DNA of 64,000 nucleotides, from the NCBI GenBank assembly GCA_037447655.1, contig JBBHKE010002598.1, positions 1-64,000 of the forward strand, in the 5' to 3' direction. Source of the stretch: Zygnema cylindricum (Eukaryota > Streptophyta > Zygnematophyceae > Zygnematales > Zygnemataceae). The position numbers and the translations under genes are program-made. The notes below the pieces were generated by a model. The model had not been told where the DNA came from, did not search any database, and worked only from the letters and a program-made list of their open reading frames with translations. Numbering within the stretch: position 1 is the first letter of the stretch; every line of letters starts with the position of its first letter. Of this stretch, positions 32,986 to 45,639 are shown one piece after another.

Positions 32986-33188
32986 TACACCGCCCCTCGT
33001 TATTAATGTTAATAACACTAATTCTGTCGCGACTTTTTTTGGCCAAGAATCACAAAATAGTGTTAACAATATTATTTAAGGAAGTGGACCACAATAAACC
33101 ACGTCACCTTGCACTAAATTAGTACTATTAATTCTATTTTCACATTTACCCTATTTTTTCTCTAACACTAATAACGATGGGCTGTGTA
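32986..33188. mobile_element. MITE copy 16
   Basis: Ends TACACCGCCCCTCGTTATTA and ACTAATAACGATGGGCTGTG then TA. The interior has GTCGCGACTTTTTTTGGCC and AAGGAAGTGGACCACAAT. Its right part is repeated at 53771-53858. Confidence 0.85.
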
Positions 33189-33239
33189 GTTTCGTTTCGA
33201 GTACTGCACTGTAGTTTCTTTTTGTAGTTTCTTTTTCAC

Positions 33240-34135
33240 GTGGTTACTTCACGTTTTCAGTTCAATGTGAAGTTTGTTGAGTTAGGTTTCAATATTGATA
33301 TTATGCGGTTCAAAGTAAAGTCGTTATTTCAAAATTTGCGTTACTAAAACCATCTAGGTACAAAAGGGGTAAAACTGAAAAAAAATTGGAGACTAGAAGA
33401 ATCACAAGATAATAAGCTACCCCTAAAAACTGAAACGAAACAGAACAATTCTAACAAGAGCAAAGAACCAAAACAAAACAATACCAGAGTTAGACCGCCT
33501 ACAAAATGAAAAACCTTAGACTAGTCTATCCATAAACAAGTTAAGGTCCGCAACCACGGAGATCATGGATGTGAACCGGGTCCCTTGGTGGAAGGTTAGA
33601 AAGACCCCGTCAAGTGTGCTACGACGAACGAGTGCTGCAACTTGCGCCTGCTTAAGTGCAATTGAGACACGTTAACGATAGAAAACAACCAAAGGTCTCG
33701 GTGGAGGACTCTCCGGACCCTAAGATTCAAACTTTTTTCGTGCACATTGGCGAAAGAAGTCATCGAAAGACTTGTCCAAAGATATAAAATCTCTACTGCA
33801 AATTGGACAAATTGGTCCAAAGGGTCTTGATAAGCGTAGTCTATTTCCTTTGTAGCCGCAGCGTCCCGAGCCGCCACACCTGTATGTGAATCCGCGCGAG
33901 ATGATATGTGTGTCCTAGTCAGATCCGTGAGGACCACATCGCCGAGCGTCCTCCAAGCACCATGAATAAAAACCATGTCAACTCGAGGGCTCCGACAACC
34001 CTTAGATTGGGCCGAGGTGGGAGTATATTAAAAACCTCACGTTTGACGATGTAGCCTGCCTCGGCGCCAATGGCATCACGCACCAAATCATGCGCAACAG
34101 TTTGTTTTCCCCCATGCGAGCAACGAAGTTTATAT
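33240..34135 (-). pseudogene. Non-LTR-retroelement-like C-terminal fragment, copy A
   Basis: On the minus strand the most open frames read LVFIHGAWRTLGDVVLTDLT and, in other frames, FAVEILYLWTSLSMTSFAN, with frameshifts between them. The same region occurs at 53880-54968 (copy B, longest) and 57637-58180 (copy C). In copy B the upstream part has C-V-C-N-Q-P-I-D-D-E-G-I-H then a Gly-Gly and basic stretch. That resembles the Cys/His region and the R-V-D-L-V-F endonuclease-like strand seen after reverse transcriptase in some non-LTR elements. The assignment is tentative. Copy A is cut at 34136 by the Copia LTR. Its 3' side (33240-33590) is non-coding. Confidence 0.4.
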
Positions 34136-37100
34136 TGTTGGGGTGTGATAGGGTGTGATAGTTATTTAAACAATACCGTGGTGGTTAATTCATTGTACGG
34201 AAATTACGGAAGTTGTAAATATAAATTGTTGAAATGCACGGAATCGAATCTGACTCTTTAAATTAACGCGATCGATCGGTTGTCATTTCAACCATCAACC
34301 TGAAATAAACTTTTGGCGGCTATTGGGGACAATGTCACGCAATGCCACGTGGCAGGATATCATTGGCCACCGGAAAAGACGGGACGAGAAACCATGGCTC
34401 ACCAAAGGTCGACTAAAAGGCCATGTCGTACAATGGCCGTACAAGAATAACATCGACCATTGTACTTTCTTGTATTGTACAGTCCTCTCATTCGTATAGG
34501 GTTTAGAAGTAGGTAGCTGTGAGTAGAGTTTTACGGACTTAGTGTTTTTGAGGTGCCTCTCTCTCTCTCACCTTATGTATAAATAGGGCATATTTGGCCA
34601 CTCATAACTTACTACTCAAGGGAGCAAATTCAGTGATTCTTTTTGCGTCTGACTCAAGGGAGTCACGTTCTCACAGGGGTGAGGTTTATCCGAACTCTTG
34701 TCTAAGCGTGGAGCCTTTATTTGATATGAAAGTCTGAAGGGAAAATTTTATCCTAGAGGCTTTATATAAGCTGGATATTGTGTGGGCCAATGGAGGTCAC
34801 AGAATTACTATTATGGGCCCACCCTCTGGGGTGCCCATTTTCAATTGAACGCGGTTCATATACTTGAAAACTATGATGAGAAGTGCTCTTTTTGAAAAAC
34901 GTCCGTGGGGCATTGTTAATGGTCATGTGAGGCAACCATATGCAAAATATGGGAATTCCACCAGGTGTTAATGGTCATGTGAGGCAACCATCTGCAAAAT
35001 ATGGGAATTCCACCAGGTTTTGGAGGAACCTGCTTTTCAGGAGGATGTGGAGGTAGAAGTAATAGATGAAAATTGAGAGAGCATCGTGTAGGACAAAAGA
35101 AAAGAGAAGGGGAAGGAAAAAACTTACACGTATAGCACCGATAGGTCCTAGATCCCTACCAATAGGGGTTTGGGGTTGTTCCAAAAATAGAGGCGAATGA
35201 TACTGTAATATGGGATTTCAATAACACAATGACAACTCATTTTTTTCTCAAGCATCTTACTGAAGCAGTTGCTACCCCTCACCCAAATGTTGACAAGAGG
35301 GTCTATTTGTGGGAGGCACTCAAGCAGTTGCTACCCCTCACCCAAATGTTGACAAGAGGGTCTATTTGTGGGAGGCGTTTGTAAATGTTTAGAAGAGTGG
35401 AACGATTCAACAACAACACCTGGCTGATCAGAAGATGCAAGCATATGTTTACAAAGGAGGAAAGATGCTTTAATTTTACAATGATTTATTCAGATTATTT
35501 AGGGAGTTGGAGAGAGATGGAAAAAAGGAGACCGAGAAAAGAAAGGTGGATAGTTTGCTAATGAAACTGCCAGATGATTATGAGAATCATAGATGGATCT
35601 AGAACTCCGTTGTAAGGATGATTTAGGTTCGGGAGAGTATGATAAAGATTTAGAGAGGAGGAAAGTGTATTCAAGCATTGGCTGTTGGGACTCACTTGAC
35701 AAATAACAATTCCAAGAATCCTTATGGAAAATTTGGTGGAGGAGGAATAGGAATCCGATCTGATGGATCTGGATCTATGCCTCCAAACGGGCTTTGTCAC
35801 TTTTGTAAGAAGTCGGGACATTACATGACGGAGTGTATTAGAATGCTAGAGCAAAGACTGAAAGAGGGGCAGATCGGAGGATCAGCCGGAAGAAAGAAGA
35901 AGACGTTTTTGGCAACACAAGTCACGGGATAGGATTCCAATGATGATAGATAACTTCTCCTAAACAAGGAGTTGGAGGTGAAAGCCGAGCCGGTGATTCC
36001 AAGGAAGCAAAACTGTGCTTTCGGCAAGGTCAAAAAAGCTCCCGAAGAAGGTAGGATTACTCACTCTGGGGCCTCTATGTATATGTGCTAAGAGAAACGG
36101 ATGTTTACTAAAATAAGAAAGATCCCTACAGTAGAGATAGAGCATGGGGATGGGAGAGTAGTAACCACTAGCTTAGTGGGATCTGTGGAACAGAGAGTTT
36201 TCGTTGAAGGTAAAACATCAATAGTCACTTTTTCGGATGTCCTTTTTATTCCACAGCTGAATAAAAATTTTATCTCTACGTCTGTTTTAGATGATAAAGG
36301 TTTTGAGACTAGCACGAGGAAAAGATTCTTTACAACTAGCTATGAGGATGAAGTATAATTCACAGCTGAAAAGGGTAACTAAGGAATGTCTAGGTTGAAT
36401 TTGAGTAATGGAATGACGGGAGTTTGCTATGCTGATGTAAATGACTTGATGATTTGGCATAAACAATTGGGGCATGTGTATCTAGATAGACTAAAAGAAA
36501 TGAAAAAGATGGGGGTAGTTGAAGGAATACAATTTGGGGATAATGATACCTTAGATGACTGTAGTGGATGTGCTTATGGTAAGGCCCACATACTACCTTT
36601 CCCAAAAACTGCAACCTATAAAGAAGAAAAAGTCCTAGATATGGTACATACTAACGTATGGGGACCGACCAAAGTGCCATTGTTGGAGGGAAGAGATTTA
36701 TGCTTTCTATTACAGATGACTTGTCTAGGTTATCTAGAGTATATTTCTTGAAAAATAAATCTGAAGCACAAGTTTACTTTAAAGAGTATAAAGCATGGAG
36801 TGAGAAGCTCTATGAGACACCTATAAAGAGAGTGAGGAGTGATAATAGGGGGGAATACACTTCTAATCTGTTTGATGGTTTTATGAAAGAGGGAGGAGTT
36901 CAACACCAAAAGACTCTCCCAAATAATCCGGAACAAAACGGTGTAGCCGAGAGATTAAATCGGACGTTAAGTGATAGTGCCCGTAGCATGATACTAGATA
37001 AAAAGATAAGAAAATGCTTATGGGAAGAAGCAAAGAACTGAGCTAATTACCTTAAAGATAGAGTTTTTACCTCGGCGGTGAAAGGTCAAACACCATATGA

Positions 37101-38538
37101 AAGATGGACTGGGAGAAAACCTGATGTATCACACTTAAAAGTGTTCGGAAGTCAAGTTTTTAGTCTAACTTCAGAAAAATCTGATTGGAAGTTAGATGCA
37201 AGAGGAAAGTCCGGGTATCTACACGGATATGGTAAAGATGTATAGGGATATAGAGTTTATGATCTTAGGAAAGAAGATATCATCCTAGTGAAAAACTTGG
37301 TTGTTATAGATGAAGGAAAGTCAGTAGATCCCTTTAAATATACTAAACCAGTCAGAATTAGAATTGAATTCGAAAGTAAGTTAGATTTAGATTCTTTTAA
37401 CAAAACTTTGGTTCAGCCAGACGTTGCACATAAAAGAAAAATTGTGACCGAGAATGACTCACTTTTGGAGCCACAGTCACCATTCTAACCCGAGGAAGAG
37501 GACGATCAAAGACTGGAAATGGACTCTATAGATAGGGGAGAAGATAAAGTCATTTGGAGAAATCCGAGATAACCCTCCATTTCGACATCATATTTTGAAA
37601 GAAGAGGAAGCAGCAAGAGACTTCAAGAAAGACAAACTAATATTAAGGTAACTAAGCTGTCACATTTGAGTGAACTTCAAAGCTTTTTGGAAGCAATTAA
37701 TAGTCTAGAAAGGAGCAGATGGTTTATAGCTATTAGTGATGAAAGCAAATACTATGGAAGCAAATACATGGGAGCTGGTGTAGCGTCCCCCGGACGGAAG
37801 ATCGACTGAATGCAAGTGGGAAATTAAGCTAAAACTTTACCCATATAACAGTATCGAGCAGTACAAGGCCAAAGTAGTGGCCAAAGGATTCACACAGAAG
37901 GAAAGGATCGATTATGAGGAGACCTTCGCTTCGGTGGTTAGAATTTCATCCGTCCGAATCCTACTTAGGTTGGCGGCAGCAGAAGACATGGAAGTGCACC
38001 AGATGGACATCAAAACAACCTTCTTCCACGGAGAGTTTGAAGAAGAGATATTTCCTTCTTCCACGGAGAATTCGAAGAAGAGACCTTCATGCGACAACCG
38101 GAAGGTTTTGTGGAGGGAGGAGAAGAAAGCAAGGTGTGCAAATTGATAAAGTCACTTTATGGGCTGAAACAGGCTCCTCGCCAGTGGAACAAGAAACTGG
38201 ATGATTTCTTGACAAAGCTAGGATATGTCCGAATCAGTTCGGATCATTCCATTTATCTATTCGAGGATGAGAAATGTATAATTTTCATTGCAAATTATGT
38301 TGATGATTTGCTTGTTTTAAGTAAATCAATGGAAAAAATTAATAAACTGAAAAAGGATCTAAAGAGTAGATTTGAGATGAAGGATTTGGGAGAAGCAAAA
38401 TATATTTTGGGAATTCAAATAGAGAGGGATAGAGAGAAGAAAATAATCAAAATAACTCAATCGGAAATATGCTTGAAAAAATCCAAATGGATAAGGCAAA
38501 TAGTTGTACTATCTCCAATGGATTTAAAGAAGGGAGAT
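34136..38538 (+). mobile_element. Degenerate Ty1/Copia retrotransposon 1, 3' end missing
   Basis: The element starts at TGTTGGGGTGTG (34136), where homology to LINE-like copy B stops, so this is probably the 5' LTR start. A TATAAATA lies at 34578-34585. The LTR end and primer-binding site could not be fixed. gag is broken beyond reading except a zinc knuckle, LCHFCKKSGHYMTEC (about 35788-35832). Protease reads THSGAS with the catalytic Asp replaced by His (about 36061). Integrase follows (WHKQLGH, CSGCAYGK, SDNRGEY), with the first catalytic Asp changed to Asn in VHTNVWGP. RT has ECKWEIK, VVAKGF, QMDIKTTF, SLYGLKQAPRQWN and an intact YVDD (38296-38307). A tandem duplication of about 31 bp in RT (38019-38080) shifts the frame. 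Integrase has TGA/TAG stops near 37040 and 37242. The RNase H end and 3' LTR are absent; a MITE sits at the break. Confidence 0.85.
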
Positions 38539-38735
38539 GCTTATCGTTATTAGCGTTAAAGATTTATTAGTATTAATGTGAAACTAGAATTAATAAGACT
38601 AATTTAGTGCAAGGAGACGTGGCAAATAGTAGACCACTTCCTTAAATAATGTTGTTAACTCTATTTTCTGATTTTTGGCCAAAAAAAATCGCGACAGAAT
38701 TAGAGTTATTAACACTAATAACGATGAGCGGTGTA
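38539..38735. mobile_element. MITE copy 17, at the broken end of Copia 1
   Basis: The right end ACTAATAACGATGAGCGGTG then TA is complete. The left end starts at CTTATCGTTATTAGCGTTAA, without its outer bases. The junction with Copia RT is identical in the duplicate at 62523. Confidence 0.75.
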
Positions 38736-39830
38736 ATTTTTAGAACCAAGATCTTGCAATAAATAAATTTCATAGCGTTGTTTGCAAATAATTTTTTTCA
38801 AGTCTTATAATCCATCAAGTCTTATCATTACATATGCCAATTTCAAAGTTATCTTGCGATAAGAGAGTTGGAACATAATCCCATAACTGTTTGCAAATAG
38901 TTTATCAAGTTTTATAATTCATCAAGTCGTATCCTTAAATTGATCAATTTTCAAAGTTACAAACTATAAGTTGCGAAAATGGCTCAAGACTATCGAACAA
39001 TACACACTAACTTCTGTAGCAGCTTTAGCAGGAAAGCTTTCTAATTCTATTAAGGCTGTTGCCCATGTAAATCTGCATATTGACCCCCTACCAATAGAAA
39101 ACCAAATAGCGGCCCTCAATTTACAATTTTGATTCAACAACTAACTTCCTTCTTTCATTCCTTCCTTCCTAGTCATCACTCTAGGGCCTCTGTCTTACAT
39201 TTACAAACCTACCTTTCTGTAATCTCAACTAGTCTCTATGATCATAAATAGAAGAAGGGTATAAACATCTGCAAGACTAAAAAAATGTCATTTCTATACA
39301 AATTTCCGATGATTGCCGGGTTTTTGAAAGGAACTGTTTTCAGAATGTCTATCTATCAAAATTTCAACCATCAACGAATCTTAGCATCATGGTTTATTGG
39401 AAAACCAATCTGTACAGATAATGTTGTCTGGAAAACTAGCTCAAGGGTCTTCAGAAGACCTGCCCAAAAAAAGGGAAAAAGAAATGTTACAGGAAGCTCG
39501 AAAATTAAAAATTCTTTTTGAGTACCAACAATTGAGTGTTATGCCAAAAAAAAAAAAATGAAATCAGAGCAATCATAAAAAAAGCATTCTCCTGGGTCTA
39601 AAAAAAAAAATAACATGCTAAAAAACAGAAAAAATAAATTCCCTCATGTCAGTTCACACCACAAGTTCAGTCGTGGATTTTTTTAACCAGAAACCATATT
39701 GTGGAGCTAATAAACACTTATTCAAGAAGTGGACAACTCTAAATTACTATTATTTGACAGTAAATGCATTAATATTGAGATGTTCTTACTCCATTACTTA
39801 TGGAACAGTTTTAGTTCACTGAAATACTAC
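38736..39830. other. Region downstream of rhodopsin, shared by both duplicate segments
   Basis: About 1.1 kb between the MITE and the rhodopsin stop codon, recurring at 62720-63802. It presumably includes the rhodopsin 3' UTR (minus strand). A plus-strand frame at 39285-39521 is open in both copies but resembles nothing known, and its survival is explained by recent duplication. Confidence 0.5.
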
Positions 39831-41808
39831 TCACTCTGCCTTTCCCGAGGGAGCAACCGAACTTCCTCCGAGCCGCAAAATCAGAGTCCAGCCAAACACC
39901 ACTTTGGCAAGGATGTCCAATATGCCATAGCAGGCCACTTCAGCGTCCACACTAATTGTGTTTGAACCCTCTCCAAAGGCCCAGACCACAGGGTACAGCA
40001 GCCAGACGAAGATCAGCAGCGACGACAGGCTGTCGTACAATCCACCTAAACCGTAGGATCAACAAAAACAAAATCAGTACATTTAAACGCTTGTACTATG
40101 CAATTGTGTCCCATAATAGAAGTATATTTTATACAGATTCTCCGGATAAAATATGAGCATAGTATGTTGACACTACATATAGCGTTCCATACAATTGCGA
40201 ACTGTACACATTTGTAAAAGGATACCAGACGAATTTAAATCTTGGCGGGAGATTTTGTATAAAGATTGAAGCACATGGCCAGAAACGGAAAAGGGGAGAC
40301 AAAGCGATTGCATTCAAAAGAACCTAAATACTTTCCCACAAACAGTGAAGGTGTGCTCTGGAAACAAACATGCATTCTATGTTGCCATTCATCTCTCACC
40401 CATTGCTTTGCTCCTTGTATACACTTGGCGACGAATAGAAATGGCGAGGTCCCAGAAGATTAACACCATGAACAAACAACCAAATGAATACCATCCCCAT
40501 CTGCTCCAGCCGACGGCAAGTGCTCCAAAAAGACCAGTTAAGATCATGAGAACATCATAGAAGATGATACGAGCCGTGTGCTCGAATGTAGGAATGCCCA
40601 AGAGTACAAGATCTAAGAGGAGAAGTGGCGTAGTAAGGAGCCAATCCACATATCGGGCATAATGAAGTTCACGATATGTCGTTCCTTCCACGAGAACCAG
40701 TGTGGAACCGCCACCTGTTGCCTGCACCGGTTTCAAAATTGCAACTTCAGCTTCAGTACCAGTTGCAAAATCTAGCAGCAAATCTCTATCGAAAAAAGAG
40801 ATATGTTTCAAATCAACTTATAGCGATAAGTAGTGGCAAGTAGACATTTATCACATTGACACTTACGCGGAAGGTATGGAACTAATTTTGGTTAGCACTT
40901 ATGTTTCCATGCCAACGACAAACTGACTTATCAAACAACACTAATATATATCCTGTTTTAGCTGTAGAATTGTGGTCAATAAAAACAATCAAACATTTTT
41001 GTTCAAGGAGCTGGGACTGGAGTAAGATGCAGCACTAATAGATAAAATTTGACAAATTGAAATGACGTTTAAAACTGCAAAGTAAAAACTATGAAGAATA
41101 TAATCTAGCAATGTTGACTCCAGTCGAATCTGGCTCAAATTAAAAATACAAAACATCCTGGCACGTTACTTATGGTCATCAGCCTAAAATTTTAAAGCAG
41201 TGTGCTTTCTACCACCTAGTAACATTTCAAATTTTGAAAACTTGACAGAAGATATCAGCAACATGAGATAGTAACGAGACTTCAAAGGGAGGAACTAACC
41301 ATGGTGAAGTAGGAGAGTGTAGCGATAGCCATAATTGCATATGTAACATCTGATTGCCAGAAAACAGAAAAAGACCAGGATTTTTATTGAAAAAACTAAA
41401 CTGTTTCAAGCATTATTGATTAGAAATGCTGTAAGAAAAATCAACTCTAAAGCTAAAGGTGGCTAAACTTGGAGTAGGAGTGACTTACTCCGTTACAAAG
41501 ACCACATTACTACCTAGCATTCGCAGAAAATACTATTTTCTTACATGAAAGCATTTGACAGCATATTTCAATTATTTTGGTTTATTATTCTAAGTGCTTT
41601 TCAAACCAATCTTTCCACTTTCCACTTTAGCTGTAATTCTTCACAAGACCTTTGCCAAAAACTTACAGTAATGAAGCCGCTCATCAAGAGGGCTTGAATT
41701 TGGACGACGATAGGAAAGAAAAGCCAGTCCTAATGTAGAGGCAAGGAATATTCCAAATACAGTGTAGAGAATAGCATAGCCGCCTTTGTCCAAATATTCA
41801 AAAGCCAT
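39831..41808 (-). CDS. Type-1 microbial rhodopsin, predicted light-driven proton pump, four exons
   Basis: Seven-helix retinal protein. Exons 41808-41667, 41349-41300, 40721-40400 and 40045-39831 join in phase (1, 0, 1) to 242 residues; all introns are GT-AG. Helix words: YVTYAIMAIATLSYFTMATG (B), ARYVDWLLTTPLLLLDLVLL (C), TGLFGALAVGW (D), FVWLLYPVVWAFGEG (F), YGILDILAKVVFGW (G). Residues matching bacteriorhodopsin: R87 (R82), D90 (D85 proton acceptor), T94, D101 (D96 donor), D120 (D115), W186, E197 (E194), E207 (E204), D215 (D212) and K219 (K216, retinal Schiff base). The D-T-D pattern in helix C predicts outward H+ pumping, not a channel or halorhodopsin. It is shorter than most algal pumps, with almost no C-terminal tail. 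An in-frame ATG at 41841 would add 11 residues. Exon 4 is duplicated at 63803. Confidence 0.93.
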
Positions 41809-41877
41809 TGCTGGAAAGCACGTTAAATAAAGCTCTTGCAACTGCTGATCCTCCTGCTAGAAGATGAAACAGAGCTG

Positions 41878-42075
41878 CTGAACCTCTGCCGTATCAGCTG
41901 GTCAGTTACTTGAAAGAAAGATGATTAGAAGATGATTGCAAAAAGTTTTAACTCTCTGGCTGTATCAGCTGTCAGTTACTTGAAAGGACGAGTAGAAGTT
42001 GATTGCAGAAGGTAATAATGTCTGTCAGTATCAGCTGGTCAGTGGCTGGAAATGAGATTGCTGGAACTGGTTAGC
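41878..42075 (-). repeat. Three-copy degenerate repeat in the rhodopsin leader
   Basis: Units starting TATCAGCTGGTCAGTTACTT at about 41892, 41964 and 42029 lie between the putative TATA box and the start codon, so probably in the 5' UTR or proximal promoter. Confidence 0.7.
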
Positions 42076-42171
42076 TGCAGGATCTAAGTGACTGCTGGAA
42101 GCCTGGAAGGAAGATTCTACTTGGGAGCTGCTGGAGTGATAGGCTGAAAAAGTAAATATGCTCATCAGTTG

Positions 42172-42180
42172 CTTATATAG
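42172..42180 (-). promoter_or_regulatory. Candidate TATA box of the rhodopsin gene
   Basis: CTATATAAG on the minus strand, about 365 bases upstream of the start codon, with no competing element nearer. It implies a leader of about 330 nt. Confidence 0.45.
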
Positions 42181-43366
42181 TTACATAAGTTCTGGTTTTA
42201 GAGTGGTGCTAGACCGTACAGCACACAGACACGATGAATAAGTGTACCAGAAGCAGCTTCAAGAATCAAGACAGTACGGACGTGTCTTATTAGCATTTTG
42301 TAGCCAATAAAATACCGCGCCTCCATTATATCGTTCGTGCGTTTCGTGTTGCGACCCTATACTGCGGTGATGTTCCGTGCGTTCGAAAAAGTGTCGGCGT
42401 TCTACACGAATGGCGAGTGTCAAAATGTTTTTCAACATAGATGTCCAATTCGTACGGATTTGGACTTTTTGGCGAAAACTACTACGTAGTATTCGCTTGT
42501 TTCATAAAATTCGTAAATTTCGTAATCTAACACTGTACGAACTATTTGTACGGACACTTCAAAAAAAACGTTGCTTCATTTGTGCGCGCGTATTTTTTAT
42601 CTGTCCGACACTCCGTCTTCAGAAGGAAGCCGCCGTTGGAGACGCCATAAATTCCGCCGCTCGCCGGTTGTTCGTTGCACTTTTCAGCATAGTTGTTCAA
42701 ATCGCTCGATTTTTTCCTTTTTTCCGATTGAAACGTATAATTCGTGACTTTTGGAAAATTCGTAAAAGACGTCAACTGTAAACTGAAACTGGGAATTTAC
42801 GGAAACATGTAAAGAAATTACTGTAACTGCACATTTTTTTACGGATATGTACGGAATAAAACGGGAAATACGCGTCGTACTTATTCGTACTTTCTGTTCA
42901 GTGAACTGAACAGGAATAGCACGGAAGTTGTACGTTATATAATAGAAAATGTACGGACATTTTCGAAAAGAGACGTTGTACGTCAAAATAATTTCGCGCG
43001 TTCAGTTTGAAATTTGTACGGGCGTCTTCTTCATTTTTTTTTTAAAGAAGACGCCATGGAACATTGAAAACGAAACTGCGAGGAAGCCGCTTCCCCATAT
43101 CCTACCCTCCTCCCTCCCAAGCTATTTACTATCCTCGCCTCCAGACTTCGACAAAAGCAATCATGCCCAGAAATCGTGCAAATTTCTATGTCGTGCAAAT
43201 TGTTGAATGTGAAAAATGTCATTTGTTCTTGGTCTGTATTTTATTTTTTTGGAGTAATCCGCTGTCTGCGAGATAGAGAAAGAAGGCAGACAGAAGGCGG
43301 CCGTGTTTGTCTGTGAGATAGGCTCGGACAGACAAAATTTCATAAAATTTAACCTTCGTGGCATTC

Positions 43367-43440
43367 GAACCCGGGTACGTCAAGTGCGTAGCATACTATA
43401 TGGTGATCGACTCGACTACCAGCTGGTGAAAAAATTCCAA
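43367..43440 (-). other. tRNA-like segment with B-box, possibly a SINE or tRNA relic
   Basis: On the minus strand, CAGCTGGTAGTCGAGTC resembles a D-arm/A-box. It is followed about 30 bases later by GGGTTCGAATGCC, a near-consensus T-loop/B-box. No convincing acceptor stem or full cloverleaf forms by eye, so a functional tRNA is unlikely. Confidence 0.3.
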
Positions 43441-45639
43441 TGCAAGCGAAGAGTGTGATAAAAATATAAAAAGTTTATTGTTTTACCGCTCATTTACCAC
43501 GAAAAACTTGCAAACTGCATTATATGTAACAGTTTTTTGTTTTTTTTATGTACAAAATAGTACAAAAGGAAATTCATTAACGATTTTTTGCGATTTGATC
43601 AAATGGTTCAATGCGTTTGTTACGTATAATTCGTCACGTACGGTACGTTTGCACTAATAGTCGTGAACAACTATGCTTTTTAGTTTTGCTCATAGTTCAA
43701 AAGTAGGTGAAAGTAGGTCCATACAATATGCCTATTGTATGTAAAACATACAATATGACCTTATGACCCATATTGTATTGGTCCCAAAAAAAAAAAAAAA
43801 TAGTAACAGGGTTAAGTTGCACATTGATCGATAGAGAATAAAACGTCATGTCTAAATTTTGAAAAACATTCGGACAATTTTTTTTTTAATTTAAACCGTC
43901 AGATTTGGACGATCGGAAGGTCGCTGATCAAAGTAGCGATCCAAAACGATCACATGAAAAGCCCATAACACAACTTACGATAAGACTATATGTCATATTA
44001 ACGTCTGCAATATTGAAGGCCACACTAAATAAAGCCTCAAATGGACCAACGAAGCAGTATGGGACGATAAAACACAAAAAATCCACTATGCCAAAAATAT
44101 TCCACACTGGTTTTTTTTTCCGGGTTTCTTTCCCACGGAATGTCATCCTACGCCGTGTCAGTTCTGGCGGCGTGCGCTGTACTATAATGATACGTCAGAT
44201 TCGTACGTTCGTACTAGTGTGTGCACAACGCACACACATACAGTATGTCAATTCTACGCGAGTTTTGTGCCAAGTTTTGTGAGCCTACCAAAGGTCTGCA
44301 GTAAAAACGCCTACTTTTGAACTATGGTTTTGCTTCATTTGCTCGCGCGTGTTTTTATATGAGCAGCAAGCCACGGAATTTATGGCGTCTCGTACGCGTA
44401 TTTTTATCTGAGCGACGAGTCGCGGAATTTATGGCGTCTCCAACGGCGGCTTCCTTGAGCCGTTTTGCTTCATTTGCGCACGAGTATTTTCATCTGACCT
44501 CCACTCTGTCTTCAAAAGTAAGTCGCCGTTGGAGACGCCGTAAATTTCGGCGCTCGCCTGTCGTGCATGTGTCAAATAACGTGAAGATGCATGCAATATC
44601 ATCAGCTCTGCTCCACTTAAACCGAAATGATAAAAATATGTTGTGAATGAAATATGACATGAAAGAGAAAAATAAATAAATATAACAACAGGCAAGGTGA
44701 AAGAAAAAGAAAGGTCAACGACTTAGCTGGTTATGGTTAGGTCGGTTTATTACTAAGCCGATGGATGGCCACTAGGCCCCACGGTCTATTTATATTCCTT
44801 GCAGGAGTTATCTTATCGAGAATAATCTGAATTTATACTTAAATAAAACAAATCAAAGCATAAACAACCGAGAAAGACAAACAACAACTGAAAATGACAA
44901 TATGCCCGACACTTATGAGGTTTGAGATAGCCAAACTCAAAAGATGCGCATAAGCCAAATAGAAATAAATACACAATCACAAGAAATAAAAACAACAAAT
45001 CAATAATCCCAACATGCAACTTCCACACTAATTAAAGTTCAGCCACAGCCGAGAAAAGAAGTTTGTGTCGTGAGAACGCGGTCGAAATCCACTGAAAAGG
45101 ACGAGAAAAGTGAAGGGAAACCGTGTGGGTCTTGGCCGAAGCCGTATAGATTAATATGTAAGGCTTTAAAAGATATTGATAATGTAATGGAAAACTAGAC
45201 GCTTCACGCAAAGGCAAAAAATCGCCTCTCAGTTGTCCGGACAATTTTACAAATAAAAAGATGGCTGCATAAAATCCTCAATACTGAAAATAAATAATTC
45301 CTGCGCTTGAAAATTGTGTGCAGGAAATGATCTAAAATGAGCTAAGCAACAAAAACTACGCCTAGTGAAAACAGACCAATCAGAGTACAACGTGCTATGT
45401 AAGTATTTGCGTCCAGTTTGGATTCAGCCAATAGGAGGGCGAAATCCTATGCCCTACGTTACAGAATCTATAACCTACGGATTAAAACCCTTCCTATCTA
45501 CGCGTGAATGCATGAACCTCCAAATGGTTCACGACTTAAAATGGTCTAATGACGTCGCTTCGTCAACACTAACAGCCGATTTATCTGTCATTTGCATCGA
45601 CGATCTAGATATGATGTAACAAAAATTGCATATTTGGCG

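Larger units (their letters stand above)
33590..40028 (+). repeat. Segmental duplication, copy A
   Basis: Colinear with 57637-64000: LINE-like fragment, Copia, MITE, rhodopsin exon 4, all in the same orientation and joined at identical junctions. The right limit is only known to reach the window end in copy C; the duplication may continue through the rest of the rhodopsin gene. Confidence 0.9.

Noticed and set aside
39285-39521. 78-codon plus-strand frame conserved in both duplicate segments
   Set aside because: Conservation is expected from recent duplication; no family, and it probably overlaps the rhodopsin 3' UTR.
39831-41808. Rhodopsin considered as a channelrhodopsin or halorhodopsin
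   Set aside because: Helix C keeps Asp at both the acceptor and donor positions with Thr between, and there is no long C-terminal domain or Glu-rich helix B.
42377-42781. 134-codon basic frame upstream of rhodopsin
   Set aside because: Consists of fragments repeated elsewhere in the 42.4-46.4 kb block; no domain.
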